From: Ethanoligenens sp047722935 | Lineage (GTDB): Bacteria > Bacillota > Clostridia > Oscillospirales > Ethanoligenentaceae | Length of the DNA: 64,000 nt | Reading direction: 5' to 3' | NCBI GenBank assembly: GCA_047722935.1 | Contig: JBDNZS010000006.1 | Span: forward strand, 1 to 64,000 | Part shown: one piece after another, positions 24,035 through 32,737 of the stretch | Numbering within the stretch: position 1 is the stretch's first letter | How the letters are laid out: the number at the start of each line of letters is the position of its first letter | The notes under the pieces: model-generated | What the model was told of the DNA's origin: nothing | Seen by the model: the letters and a program-made list of their open reading frames with translations, nothing else | Database searches by the model: none | Translations under genes and position numbers: made by a program

Positions 24035-24190
24035 TTGAAGCGGAGCAACGGTGAACAAGTGCAAGATATTTCCAACAGCGGTGCGCAAAGACGCTTTACG
24101 CCGGACAAGCTTGACTTGGCGCGGTTTTTTGAAGGTGTTTGCCAGTTGTATTGCTCCATGAAGCATAAAACCTATATTACAAAGAAATGA
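24035..24190 (+). CDS. Possible small ORF ahead of the CPBP protease
   Basis: A 51-codon frame from TTG 24035 (or GTG 24059) to a TGA at 24188-24190, ending 10 nt before the protease start. The residues (for example RRFTPDKLDLARFFEG) look like a normal charged, helical peptide. No strong ribosome site is present, so this is tentative; it may be a leader peptide or chance. Confidence 0.25.
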   Translation: MKRSNGEQVQDISNSGAQRRFTPDKLDLARFFEGVCQLYCSMKHKTYITKK

Positions 24191-24200
24191 GGGCCGTGCA

Positions 24201-25262
24201 GTGCAAAAGAATGCGCGCTGGTCATTGATAGAAGAATTAGATTCATCGTCTCACGAGGCGGAGCAGGTGCTGCGGGATGTACACAAATTGCGCAGCACGT
24301 CAAATGTGGCTGGATTTGCCCTTGCGTCTCAACAGGTGGTCGCGGCTGTGGTAGTACTGGTGTTAGTGGCAATCGGCGGCGTCATACAGATTATCTGGCA
24401 CGGACAGTTTACATGGTTTGATTTGAAGAGGAGTATCGATTCTTTTCAACGGTATGATACGGCAGCAGCGCTTTTGCAGAACATGATTTGCTACTTTTCG
24501 TATATGTTCATACCGTTTATTCTTTTAGTATTTTGTCTGAAGAAGAACCCATCTGCCATTGTGCCAATTCGCCGCATACGGCAGAAGAAATGGCTGCCGG
24601 CAGCGGTGGTTATGGCACTTGCTCTTTCTTTTGTTTCCGCTTTGGTCAGCATCTACATTGAGGTGTTTTTAGGATTTTTGCATTTGCGAATCAATGTTCC
24701 TGATATGGTACCTCCATCCCAGCCGGGCTTGGTAGTGTTGTATGTACTTTTCTTTTGTGTGTTGGCGCCGTTTTGTGAAGAATTTATTTTTCGAGGGGTA
24801 ATCCTGCAAAGCTTGCGTCCTTATGGCAACGGTTTTGCCATTCTGTTTTCTTCGCTTTTGTTTGCAATGATGCATGGAAATTTGGCACAATTTCCGCTGG
24901 CTTTTTTAGTCGGTCTGGCATTGGGATATTTTGTGATTCAATTTGATTCAATCTGGGCTACCATTCTGATGCATGCTTCGGTCAATTTAATGGCCACGGT
25001 GGTAAACTATGTAGAATTGCGCGCAGGCAGTATGGTAGGAAACCTGCTTTACATGGGTCTGGGAGTAGGCCTTTTGGCTATTGCAATCAGTATGATCGTG
25101 ATGTTGCGCAGCCGCCAATCCATAAAGGACTGGTTGAAGCGCACTTTTAAAACGCCGTTGCCGGTGTCTTTTTTGTTTAAACGCGCATTTTTGACCCCCG
25201 GCATGATTATATTTACTGTTTTGTTTATTCTACTTTGTATTGCTGGGCTAAGGATCTTGTAA
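24201..25262 (+). CDS. CPBP family intramembrane metalloprotease
   Basis: 353-residue membrane protein of the CAAX protease/bacteriocin-processing (Abi) family. The catalytic motifs are EEFIFRG (Glu193-Glu194), a later MMHGN and a HASVN near residue 258, all within hydrophobic helices. The first ~40 residues are soluble and charged; about eight membrane segments follow. The start is GTG behind GAGGGC. It overlaps the tadA start by one base, so the two are cotranscribed. The substrate is unknown. Confidence 0.88.
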   Translation: MQKNARWSLIEELDSSSHEAEQVLRDVHKLRSTSNVAGFALASQQVVAAVVVLVLVAIGGVIQIIWHGQFTWFDLKRSIDSFQRYDTAAALLQNMICYFSYMFIPFILLVFCLKKNPSAIVPIRRIRQKKWLPAAVVMALALSFVSALVSIYIEVFLGFLHLRINVPDMVPPSQPGLVVLYVLFFCVLAPFCEEFIFRGVILQSLRPYGNGFAILFSSLLFAMMHGNLAQFPLAFLVGLALGYFVIQFDSIWATILMHASVNLMATVVNYVELRAGSMVGNLLYMGLGVGLLAIAISMIVMLRSRQSIKDWLKRTFKTPLPVSFLFKRAFLTPGMIIFTVLFILLCIAGLRIL

Positions 25263-25732
25263 TGGAAGGGGAACATAACACACACGAAAGCTGGATGCGC
25301 TTTGCGTTGGAACAAGCCGTTTTTGCTGAACATGAGCGGGAAGTGCCAATCGGCGCTGTCATTGTCAAGGACGGTGCAATTCTCTCGGTCGGTCGAAATC
25401 GGCGCGAAACCGGAAAGAGCGCTATTGCCCATGCTGAGATTGAAGCAATTGACGCGGCTTGCCGAGCGATTGGCAGCTGGCGGCTGTCAAACTGTACCTT
25501 GTATGTGACACTGGAACCATGCCCTATGTGCGCCGGTGCGATTATAAATGCACGGATTGATACCGTCGTGTTTGGGGCGTATGACCTAAAGGGCGGTGCG
25601 TCAGGATCTGTGATCGATCTCTTTTCATGTCCCTTTAACCACCATCCTGTGGTAAAAGGCGGTGTATTGGAGGGAGAGTGCCGCGATCTTTTGCAGACGT
25701 TTTTTGCAAAACTGCGGAGAAAAACCACATAG
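25262..25732 (+). CDS. tadA: tRNA-specific adenosine deaminase TadA
   Basis: 156-residue zinc deaminase that converts A34 to inosine in tRNA-Arg(ACG). The catalytic motif is HAE at 57-59, and the zinc cysteines are Cys87 and Cys90 in PCPMCAGAI. Length and the DLKGGASGS stretch are typical of TadA. The ATG shares one base with the CPBP stop. A strong terminator follows 10 nt later. Confidence 0.93.
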   Translation: MEGEHNTHESWMRFALEQAVFAEHEREVPIGAVIVKDGAILSVGRNRRETGKSAIAHAEIEAIDAACRAIGSWRLSNCTLYVTLEPCPMCAGAIINARIDTVVFGAYDLKGGASGSVIDLFSCPFNHHPVVKGGVLEGECRDLLQTFFAKLRRKTT

Positions 25733-25742
25733 ATAAAGAAAA

Positions 25743-25795
25743 GTGTACGCAAAAAGCGCCTTTCCAGATAATAGGAAAGGCGCTTTTGCGTACAC
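25743..25795. terminator. Bidirectional terminator between tadA and abrB
   Basis: Long near-perfect stem: GTGTACGC...GCGCCTTTCC on the left pairs with GGAAAGGCGC...GCGTACAC on the right around an 8-nt loop. It serves tadA on the plus strand and the convergent abrB gene. Confidence 0.85.
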
Positions 25796-25808
25796 ATTAT
25801 GTAACGAT

Positions 25809-26051
25809 TTATTTGCTCGTCAACTCTTTAATACAAGCGGGACAAATATTTCTGCCTTTGAAGTTTACGACGTCCTTTGCGTTTCCGCAAAAAATGCAGG
25901 ATGGCTCATATTTCTTTAGCACAACCGCATCTCCGTCCACGTAAATTTCAAGTGCATCTTTCTCGGAGATCTCAAGCGTACGACGAAGCTCGATCGGCAA
26001 AACAATTCTGCCAAGCTCGTCCACTCTCCGGACAATGCCTGTTGATTTCAT
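25809..26051 (-). CDS. AbrB/SpoVT-family transcriptional regulator
   Basis: 80-residue DNA-binding protein. The swapped-hairpin domain is residues 1-50 (MKSTGIVRRVDELGRIVLPIELR). The C-terminus carries four cysteines, Cys52, Cys55, Cys70 and Cys73, in a CxxC-x14-CxxC arrangement that could bind zinc. AbrB-type proteins act in the move from growth to sporulation. It starts beside the very AT-rich region 26090-26290, a likely target of an AbrB-like protein, possibly its own promoter. Confidence 0.92.
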   Translation of the reverse strand: MKSTGIVRRVDELGRIVLPIELRRTLEISEKDALEIYVDGDAVVLKKYEPSCIFCGNAKDVVNFKGRNICPACIKELTSK

Positions 26052-26398
26052 GGAATTCTACCTCCAAAACTGCCATATTTTGTCTTCCTTTGCAACTGCC
26101 TGTCTTAATATATCCCATTTTGTATTATTTGTCAATACAATTTATAAGCATAAAAAGGCATATATTTTAATATAATACAATATTTTATATATTAAGGATA
26201 ATTGTAACAGTAATATATTATAAAAATATTACAAAAAATAAATAAATTATAATAATATTACATAAATGTAAAATAGATATAATGAAAGCGATAGATGTAT
26301 GCGCAGATTTTATCCTTTTTGTGTATTACATCCATTCACCAAAGACCCAGCCGCTTTCCACGGCAAAGTAAAAAACCAAAGCAGGGGTGATTGTATTG
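26052..26398. other. AT-rich intergenic region between abrB and spmA
   Basis: No gene is seen. From about 26100 to 26290 the sequence is almost all A and T, with repeated TATAT, AATATTATA and ATAATATTACA runs, in sharp contrast to its surroundings. It must hold the divergent promoters of abrB and spmA. AbrB-like proteins prefer flexible AT-rich DNA, so autoregulation is possible. An open frame on the plus strand (26299-26601) runs over the spmA start in another frame and is not credited. Confidence 0.6.
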
Positions 26399-26983
26399 AT
26401 GAAATGGGTCTGGTCAGGCATGATTTTGTTATCAGTAGTTCTGGGGATAGCAAATGGAAGAATTGGGGCCGTATCACAGGCTGCAATCAAAGGGGCGCAG
26501 GATGCGATTCTGCTCTGTATCACACTTTTGGGTGTGATTTGTTTGTGGAATGGGTTGATGAAGATTGCGGAGTCGGCGGGTATCACACGAGTGCTGGCTA
26601 ACTTATTTTTGCCCTTAACACGTCGTTTGTTTCCGGATTTACCGCCGCATGGGGCCGGTATGCAGGCAGTTTGCATGAATATGACGGCAAATCTGCTGGG
26701 GTTAGGGAATGCCGCAACCCCCCTTGGGCTTCGTGCTATGCGTGAGCTGGCAGCTGTTAGTCATAAAAAAGGAACAGCCACCAATTCAATGGCAATGTTT
26801 GTGGTCATTAATACAGCGGCGCTGCAATTGATTCCCACAACAACGGCTGCCATACGCATTCGGTTTGGTTCCGTTTCACCGTTTGATATTTTACCGTGCA
26901 CATGGATTTCCTCGCTGGTCAGTTTGGCAATAGGAATTGGGTTTGCCTGCGTATTAGGTGGGAGGGGAAAACGATATGGGTAG
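26399..26983 (+). CDS. spmA: Spore maturation protein SpmA
   Basis: 194-residue membrane protein of the nucleoside-transporter-gate family, needed for spore core dehydration in Bacillus and Clostridium. Matching features are the N-terminal GRIGAVSQAAIKGAQDA and MTANLLGLGNAATPLGLRAM regions with several hydrophobic helices. GCAGGGGTGA precedes the ATG; in-frame GTG 26387 is an alternative. It overlaps spmB by 8 nt. Its presence indicates an endospore former. Confidence 0.92.
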   Translation: MKWVWSGMILLSVVLGIANGRIGAVSQAAIKGAQDAILLCITLLGVICLWNGLMKIAESAGITRVLANLFLPLTRRLFPDLPPHGAGMQAVCMNMTANLLGLGNAATPLGLRAMRELAAVSHKKGTATNSMAMFVVINTAALQLIPTTTAAIRIRFGSVSPFDILPCTWISSLVSLAIGIGFACVLGGRGKRYG

Positions 26984-27497
26984 TCTGGGTTCGTTTATTG
27001 TCCCTCTCATTATTGCGTCTATCGTTTTGATTGGACTTTTTAAAAAGCAGAATGTATTTGATGTTTTTTTACAAGGTGCAAAAGAAGGCATTCCCATTAC
27101 CGTCAGCATCGTCCCCCCTCTGATCGGTTTAATGACGGCAATTGCCATGCTTAACGCATCCGGTGCATTTACCATGCTTGCACAGGTGCTATCACCGCTT
27201 TGGAGTCTTTTGCATATGCCTGGAGATGTGGTGCCGTTGGCGATTATGCGTTCCATCTCCGGCAGTGGTTCGCTCTCGCTTTATCAAAATATCCTGCAAA
27301 AAAACGGGCCGGACAGCTTTATTGGCAGAGTAGCCTCTGTGCTGCAAGGTTCCAGCGAGACGACATTTTACACGATTGCCGTATACTTTGGTTCGGTTGG
27401 CATTTCAAAGACGCGGCACACGCTTCCAGCCGCGTTGGCCGCTGATTTCACGGGGCTGGTCATGAGTGTGTTGACGGTAAGTCTGTTTTTAAAATAA
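26976..27497 (+). CDS. spmB: Spore maturation protein SpmB
   Basis: 173-residue membrane partner of SpmA. It has gate-domain motifs such as PLIGLMTAIAMLNASGA and IMRSISGSGSL and four to five hydrophobic helices. GGAGGGGAAA precedes the ATG at 26976. The frame overlaps the end of spmA, as usual for this pair. It is convergent with gpmI. Confidence 0.92.
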   Translation: MGSLGSFIVPLIIASIVLIGLFKKQNVFDVFLQGAKEGIPITVSIVPPLIGLMTAIAMLNASGAFTMLAQVLSPLWSLLHMPGDVVPLAIMRSISGSGSLSLYQNILQKNGPDSFIGRVASVLQGSSETTFYTIAVYFGSVGISKTRHTLPAALAADFTGLVMSVLTVSLFLK

Positions 27498-27528
27498 AAA
27501 AAGCAGCACCCAAATCAATGGATGCTGC
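27495..27528 (-). terminator. Terminator after gpmI
   Basis: GCAGCA (27503-27508) pairs with TGCTGC (27523-27528), with extra CC/GG pairs. On the minus strand it is followed by a run of seven T residues. It ends the pgk-tpiA-gpmI direction. Confidence 0.65.
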
Positions 27529-27591
27529 AAAGTACAGTTGTTCTATTTTGGGGCCTGATTGATAAGCAATCCTATAGGCTGAAACAAGGGG

Positions 27592-29109
27592 TTAATCAGC
27601 AATGAGGGATTCGCCGGTCATTTCGGCAGGAATGGGCAAACCGAGGATTTTCAGCATGGTGGGAGCAATATCAGCCAATTTCCCGCCTTCACGCAGTTTG
27701 ACATTCTGTCCGACCACGATAAACGGCACTGGACGTGTGGTATGTGCGGTGAACGGGGTGCCATCCTTTGCCTTCATCTGATCGGCGTTGCCGTGGTCGG
27801 CAGTGATGAGGACGGTACCGCCCAGTTTGGTCACAGCGTCCACTACTTTGCCCACGCCGTCATCTACTGCCTCAACCGCTTTGACCGCTGCGTCAAGTAT
27901 GCCGGTATGGCCGACCATGTCGCAGTTGGCAAAATTCAAAATAATGACGTCAAATTTGCCGCTTTCGATGTTGGCGACCACTTTTTCGGTGACCTCCGGC
28001 TCGCTCATTTCGGGCTGAAGGTCGTAGGTGGCGACTTTGGGGGATTGAACCAGTACACGTTCCTCGCCGGGATAGATTTTTTCCACGCCGCCGTTGAAGA
28101 AGAATGTGACATGCGCGTACTTTTCTGTTTCCGCAATGCGCAGCTGGGTCAGACCCTTATCGCTGATGTATTCACCAAACGTATTTTTCAGGGACTGGGG
28201 TTTGAATGCGACATCGACATTGGGCATTGTCGCATCATACTGCGTCATACACACAAAGTGGGTGGGGAAATAGCCTTTTTTACGTGCGAACCCGTCAAAT
28301 GCGGGGTCTACCAGTGTGCGGGTGATTTCACGTGCACGGTCAGGGCGGAAGTTGAAGAAAATGACAGAGTCATTTTCTTTGATGGTGCCCGCAACGTCTA
28401 CGACTGTCGGCTCCACAAATTCATCCGTTTTGTCGGCGGCATAAGAAGCGTCGACAGCAGCGGTCGCGGACGTATTCTGTACACCCTCACCATTGACGAT
28501 GGCATCGTATGCTTTGGATACGCGTTCCCAGCGGTTGTCGCGGTCCATGGCGTAATAACGACCAGAAAGCGTGGCGATTTTGCCCACGCCGGCTTCGCTC
28601 AATTTGGCTTCCAGTTCGGTGATGAATGCTTTGGCGGAGCTGGGTGGCACATCGCGTCCGTCTAGGAAAGCATGGACATAGACTTTGGTCAGCCCGGCGC
28701 GTTTGGCCAGGTCGATCAGACCATACAAATGCGCGTTATGGCTGTGCACACCGCCGTTGGACAGCAGACCCAGCAGATGCAGCGCGCTGTTGTTTGTCTT
28801 GCAGTTTTGTACGGCGTCTGTGAACGCCTGATTGTCGAAGAAATCACCGTCTGCAATGGATTTGGTGATTCGGGTCAATTCCTGATAGACCACACGGCCT
28901 GCACCGATGTTGGTGTGGCCGACCTCACTGTTGCCCATCTGTCCTTCCGGCAGGCCGACGGCCAGACCAGAAGCACCGATGGTGGTGTTTGAGCATTCTT
29001 TAAAATATTTGTCGAGGTGCGGTTTTTTTGCCGCCGCGATTGCATTGCCATAATCAGACGGATTGATGCCGAAGCCGTCCATAATCACAAGAGCCAACGG
29101 TTTTTTCAT
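27592..29109 (-). CDS. gpmI: 2,3-bisphosphoglycerate-independent phosphoglycerate mutase
   Basis: 505-residue manganese enzyme of glycolysis (3-phosphoglycerate to 2-phosphoglycerate). It has the metal site MDGFG near residue 11, the catalytic serine Ser61 in GQMGNSEVGH, and the later ITADHGNAD metal motif. Full family length. AAGGGGAA precedes the ATG. It is third in a row of glycolytic genes with tpiA and pgk; a gap of 99 nt separates it from tpiA. Confidence 0.96.
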   Translation of the reverse strand: MKKPLALVIMDGFGINPSDYGNAIAAAKKPHLDKYFKECSNTTIGASGLAVGLPEGQMGNSEVGHTNIGAGRVVYQELTRITKSIADGDFFDNQAFTDAVQNCKTNNSALHLLGLLSNGGVHSHNAHLYGLIDLAKRAGLTKVYVHAFLDGRDVPPSSAKAFITELEAKLSEAGVGKIATLSGRYYAMDRDNRWERVSKAYDAIVNGEGVQNTSATAAVDASYAADKTDEFVEPTVVDVAGTIKENDSVIFFNFRPDRAREITRTLVDPAFDGFARKKGYFPTHFVCMTQYDATMPNVDVAFKPQSLKNTFGEYISDKGLTQLRIAETEKYAHVTFFFNGGVEKIYPGEERVLVQSPKVATYDLQPEMSEPEVTEKVVANIESGKFDVIILNFANCDMVGHTGILDAAVKAVEAVDDGVGKVVDAVTKLGGTVLITADHGNADQMKAKDGTPFTAHTTRPVPFIVVGQNVKLREGGKLADIAPTMLKILGLPIPAEMTGESLIAD

Positions 29110-29208
29110 AATGAGGTTCCCCTTTCAGCGAAAGCTGACATGCAGTATAGAAAACAACTCGTGGTGTGCAGTTTGAGTGTACAGCCAGATTGTAAAAATG
29201 CAGTAGCC

Positions 29209-29967
29209 TTATTTAGATGCGGCTTCCAGAATTACAGCGAAATCGGCTGGTTTGAGCGAAGCGCCGCCGATCAGTCCGCCGTCCACGTCAGGCTGCGCCA
29301 GCAGTTCTGCCGCATTTTTGGCATTCATGGAACCGCCGTATTGCACGATGGTCTCTTCAGCGGCTGCTGCGCCATACAATGAAGCAACGGTGTCGCGGAT
29401 GAATTTGTTGACTTCATTGGCCTGTTCCGCCGTGGCGGTCTTGCCGGTGCCGATGGCCCAGACAGGCTCATAAGCGATGATGACGTTTTTCAGCGCTTCA
29501 GCCGAGACGCCGCTCAGGGCAATCTTGAGCTGAATGGCAATCACGTCGAAGGTAATGCCCTGCTCGCGCTGCTCAAGGGTCTCACCCACACAGAGCAGAA
29601 CGGTTAAGCCGTGCGCAAGCGCGGCGGTGGTGCGTTTGTTGACGGTGATGTCCGTCTCGCCAAAATATTGGCGGCGTTCGCTGTGACCGACAATGACATA
29701 TTTAACGCCGAGAGCATTGAGCATAGGAGCAGAAATTTCACCGGTGTAGGCACCGTTTTCCGCCCAGTGCACGTTTTCAGCGCCGATACCGATCTTAGAA
29801 CCTTTTGCAGCTTCAAGCGCGGCGGGCAGGTCGATATACGGTACGCAGAGCACCACGTCGGCGGTGGATTTATCGGCGGCGGGTTTAATCTCAGCGATGA
29901 GTTTTGCAGCTTCTTCCGGAGTGGTGTTCATTTTCCAGTTACCGGCGATGACTTTTTTGCGGCTCAT
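29209..29967 (-). CDS. tpiA: Triosephosphate isomerase
   Basis: 252-residue TIM-barrel enzyme interconverting dihydroxyacetone phosphate and glyceraldehyde 3-phosphate. It has the N-terminal GNWKMN, catalytic His in GHSERRQYFGE, catalytic Glu in AYEPVWAIGTGKTA, and the phosphate-binding GGS and GGASLKP loops. It lies between pgk and gpmI on the same strand. A GC-rich hairpin upstream (30045-30076) may partly separate it from pgk. Confidence 0.97.
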   Translation of the reverse strand: MSRKKVIAGNWKMNTTPEEAAKLIAEIKPAADKSTADVVLCVPYIDLPAALEAAKGSKIGIGAENVHWAENGAYTGEISAPMLNALGVKYVIVGHSERRQYFGETDITVNKRTTAALAHGLTVLLCVGETLEQREQGITFDVIAIQLKIALSGVSAEALKNVIIAYEPVWAIGTGKTATAEQANEVNKFIRDTVASLYGAAAAEETIVQYGGSMNAKNAAELLAQPDVDGGLIGGASLKPADFAVILEAASK

Positions 29968-30044
29968 ATTCTAAATTCCTCCAAATCGTTGTTCCATTCG
30001 GTTTTTATGCGTACTTTATACGCGCAATTGAAAATGTATAAGCA

Positions 30045-30076
30045 AAGGCGGCGCGGCTGCTCGCCGTCGCCGCCTT
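30045..30076 (-). terminator. GC-rich hairpin between pgk and tpiA
   Basis: AAGGCGGCG (30045-30053) and CGCCGCCTT (30068-30076) pair perfectly. On the minus strand the following sequence is TGCTTATACATTTTC, only moderately T-rich. It could attenuate or process the pgk-tpiA transcript. A smaller hairpin (GTGCCG 30100-30105 with CGGCAC 30112-30117) lies closer to pgk. Confidence 0.4.
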
Positions 30077-30127
30077 ACCTGTTCGCGTCTTACCGGGGAG
30101 TGCCGCAGATACGGCACAGTGCAATCT

Positions 30128-31321
30128 TTATTTGTCGTTGAGGCACGCGATACCGGGCAGCACTTTGCCTTCAAGGAACTCGAGGGAAGCGCCGCCGCCG
30201 GTGGAGATGTGGGTCATTTTATCGGCAAAACCAAGTTTTTCGATGGCCGCAGCGGAATCGCCGCCGCCGATGATGGAGATGGCTTTGGAGTTAGCAATCG
30301 CGGTGGCGATAGCACGGGTGCCGGCCGCGAAGTAATCCCATTCGCTCACACCCAGAGGACCATTCCAGACCACGGTGCCTGCGTTGGCGACGGCCGCCGC
30401 AAACAGTTTTTCGGTTGCAGGTCCGATATCCAGGCCCATCCAGCCGTTGGGAATCTCATCGGACTCCACGACCTGTTTTTCACATTCCGGATCGTATTTA
30501 TCGCCAATGCGGTTGTCTACCGGCAGCAAGAATTTAATACCCTTGGCTTTGGCGGAAGCAATCAGTTCTTTGGCGAGATCCAGCTTGTCTTCTTCACAGA
30601 GGGAGTTGCCAATGTGATGGCCTTGTGCCTTCATGAAGGTGTAGGCCATGCCGCCGCCGATGATGAGAGTATCCACTTTTTCAATCAGGTTCTTGATAAC
30701 CGCGATCTTATCGGACACTTTTGCACCGCCAAGGATGGCGACAAACGGGCGTTTCGGGTCATCCAACGCTTTGCCCATCACAGAGAGTTCTTTGCCGATG
30801 AGAAAGCCGGCGACGGAAACCGGAATAAAATGGGACACACCTTCGGTGGATGCATGGGCGCGGTGGGCGGTGCCAAACGCGTCGTTGACGAAAATCTCGC
30901 CATAAGAGGCCAACTCTTTGGCAAAAGCAGGATCGTTCTTTTCTTCTTCTTTGTGGTAGCGAACATTCTCAAGCAGAATGGCTTCGCCGTCTTTCAAGTT
31001 GGCGGCCAGTGCTTTGGCGTCATCGCCGATCACATCTTTGGCAATCTTCACTTCTTTGCCGAGCAATTCAGAAAGACGTTTTGCGACTGGTGCGAGGGAA
31101 TATTTCGGGTTGAATTCGCCCTTCGGGCGGCCCAGATGGGAGGACAGCACCACTTTGGCGCCATGCTCCAGCAAATACTGGATGGTGGGCAGCGAAGCAG
31201 TAATCCGCTTGTCGTCGGTAATGTTGCCATTGGCATCGAGGGGCACGTTGAAGTCCAAACGGGCAAACACACGTTTTCCCGCCACATCTACGTCCTCAAT
31301 GGTTTTCTTGTTGTAAGTCAT
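30128..31321 (-). CDS. pgk: Phosphoglycerate kinase
   Basis: 397-residue glycolytic kinase moving phosphate from 1,3-bisphosphoglycerate to ADP. Signature stretches are RLDFNVPLD at the N-terminus, SSHLGRPKGE, and the C-terminal GGGDSAAAIEKLGF nucleotide-binding loop. Length is standard. It is first of the three glycolytic genes; gap, normally upstream, is not in the window. Confidence 0.97.
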   Translation of the reverse strand: MTYNKKTIEDVDVAGKRVFARLDFNVPLDANGNITDDKRITASLPTIQYLLEHGAKVVLSSHLGRPKGEFNPKYSLAPVAKRLSELLGKEVKIAKDVIGDDAKALAANLKDGEAILLENVRYHKEEEKNDPAFAKELASYGEIFVNDAFGTAHRAHASTEGVSHFIPVSVAGFLIGKELSVMGKALDDPKRPFVAILGGAKVSDKIAVIKNLIEKVDTLIIGGGMAYTFMKAQGHHIGNSLCEEDKLDLAKELIASAKAKGIKFLLPVDNRIGDKYDPECEKQVVESDEIPNGWMGLDIGPATEKLFAAAVANAGTVVWNGPLGVSEWDYFAAGTRAIATAIANSKAISIIGGGDSAAAIEKLGFADKMTHISTGGGASLEFLEGKVLPGIACLNDK

Positions 31322-31481
31322 TCATTAACACTCCCTGAATATTAAATTTGCCTTCATCACGGGGATAAGACTGGTTTGTTAAATAAAAAACAATCAGCCT
31401 TTCTTATTGTAAACGAAGGCAGAGGGATTTTCAAGTGGTTTGCAAAGGAAATGGGATATTCCGGCAGTTCGCACCCGATTT

Positions 31482-32012
31482 TTATACAGTTGTGTGCGGG
31501 TTCGGCGCATCCGAGGGCCGTGCCGGCCAGGTATGCCGCGTCAGTTCACCGTCCGCGCGCAAGCCGGAGAACTCCCACTGACGCAACACTTCATAAGCGC
31601 CAACAGCCACCGCATTGGACAGATTGAGGCAACGTGCCTCCGCCCGCATGGGTAACCGCACGGTTGCGTCTGCGTGTGCGAGCAGTAAATCTTCGGGAAG
31701 CCCGGCCGTTTCCTTGCCAAAAACCAGACAGGCATCCTGCGGATAACGGACTTCGGTATAGGCACGGGGTGCTTTAGAGGAAAAGAATGTGCAAGGCCCG
31801 GGCAGATGGCACAGAAAATCATCCAGACTGTCGTAATACGTGATGTCCAGCAAATGCCAGTAATCCAACCCGGCGCGCTTGAGTTTGGCGTCGTCAATGG
31901 CAAACCCGAGGGGCTTGACCAAGTGCAGACGGGCGCCTGTTGCGGCACAGGTACGCGCAATGTTTCCGGTGTTCTGCGGAATTTCGGGTTCGATGAGTGC
32001 AATATTGAGCAA
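31482..32012 (-). CDS. trmL: tRNA (cytidine/uridine-34-2'-O)-methyltransferase TrmL
   Basis: 176-residue SPOUT-knot methyltransferase modifying the wobble ribose of tRNA-Leu. The N-terminus NIALIEPEIPQNTGNIARTC, the central LVFGKETAGLP and the C-terminal RCLNLSNAVAVGAYE are the family motifs. I chose TTG 32012 because GGGAGG lies 9 nt upstream and it gives the family N-terminus; the ATG at 32075 would add 21 unconserved residues. Confidence 0.9.
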   Translation of the reverse strand: MLNIALIEPEIPQNTGNIARTCAATGARLHLVKPLGFAIDDAKLKRAGLDYWHLLDITYYDSLDDFLCHLPGPCTFFSSKAPRAYTEVRYPQDACLVFGKETAGLPEDLLLAHADATVRLPMRAEARCLNLSNAVAVGAYEVLRQWEFSGLRADGELTRHTWPARPSDAPNPHTTV

Positions 32013-32386
32013 TCCGTATTTCCTCCCTTTTGCCGGCAGCCCGAAATCTGCCTGCGGCCGGACGCGAGTGTTCACTCCGCAGTCCCTTCAAATTCTACAT
32101 CATCAAAGCCTGCTTTTCAAGATGGTTTGCTGCGCTTTCTTTCAAAAATACTGTTTTGGGGGTCTGTTGGACATATACGGGGAGCAAACGCGCTTTGGTT
32201 GATAAACTTTTAGGTGGGCCAAGCGTTTTCGGATGCTGGTTCCGCGAAAGTTTATAGATCCGACATATCTTTCTTATCAAACCGCCTTGAAAAAAGCAAG
32301 ATGCGGGGATATACTGGTACATGCTCTTCGGCAAAAAACGGCACGGGCGTACTATGCGCCTGCGCATGGAAAGTTAAGGTGACAGT
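32013..32386 (+). promoter_or_regulatory. Intergenic region with promoter for the EamA-type pair
   Basis: No gene is seen in these 374 nt. A good sigma-A promoter is present: TTGAAA at 32287-32292, a 17-bp spacer and TATACT at 32310-32315, about 70 nt before the start at 32387. The rest shows no clear structure. Confidence 0.55.
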
Positions 32387-32737
32387 ATGGACAATCGCTT
32401 TGCGGCCTCTCTGCAAAAAAATAAGGTCGGGATGGCAATTATGATCGTCTCGGCAGCCTGTACGGCATTCGGGCAGTATTTCTGGAAATCCTCTCACGGG
32501 ACAAACCTGCTCATCATGTTCATAGGGTTTGTGTTTTATGGGTTTGGCGCGCTCACCATGATTTTAGCGTTCCGGTATGGCAGTTTCTCCGTGCTGCACC
32601 CCATGCTCAGTCTGGGCTATATTTTTGGGATGGTCATCAGCGTGGGACTTCTCGGGGAAACGATTGATGCTTATAAAATCATCGGACTGCTGTTTATCCT
32701 GTTCGGTGTAACAATGGTGGGGGTCGGCGATGAATAA
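32387..32737 (+). CDS. EamA/SMR-type small membrane protein, first of a pair
   Basis: 116-residue protein with four hydrophobic segments, the size of a half EamA or ArnE-like transporter. Residues 67-110 (VLHPMLSLGYIFGMVISVGLLGETI...) match the EamA/SMR helix pattern with a Gly-Glu motif. It overlaps the next gene by 8 nt, and that gene encodes a second half-size protein, so they probably form a heterodimer. Being next to glycan genes suggests a flippase for a lipid-linked sugar, as ArnE/ArnF do for aminoarabinose; drug efflux is the alternative. Confidence 0.75.
   Translation: MDNRFAASLQKNKVGMAIMIVSAACTAFGQYFWKSSHGTNLLIMFIGFVFYGFGALTMILAFRYGSFSVLHPMLSLGYIFGMVISVGLLGETIDAYKIIGLLFILFGVTMVGVGDE

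Noticed and set aside
26299..26601. Plus-strand open frame overlapping spmA
   Set aside because: It is out of frame with spmA, lacks a ribosome site and has no family resemblance.
27742..28665. Plus-strand open frame of 307 codons
   Set aside because: It is the antisense shadow of gpmI.
30119..31345. Plus-strand open frame of 408 codons
   Set aside because: It is the antisense shadow of pgk.
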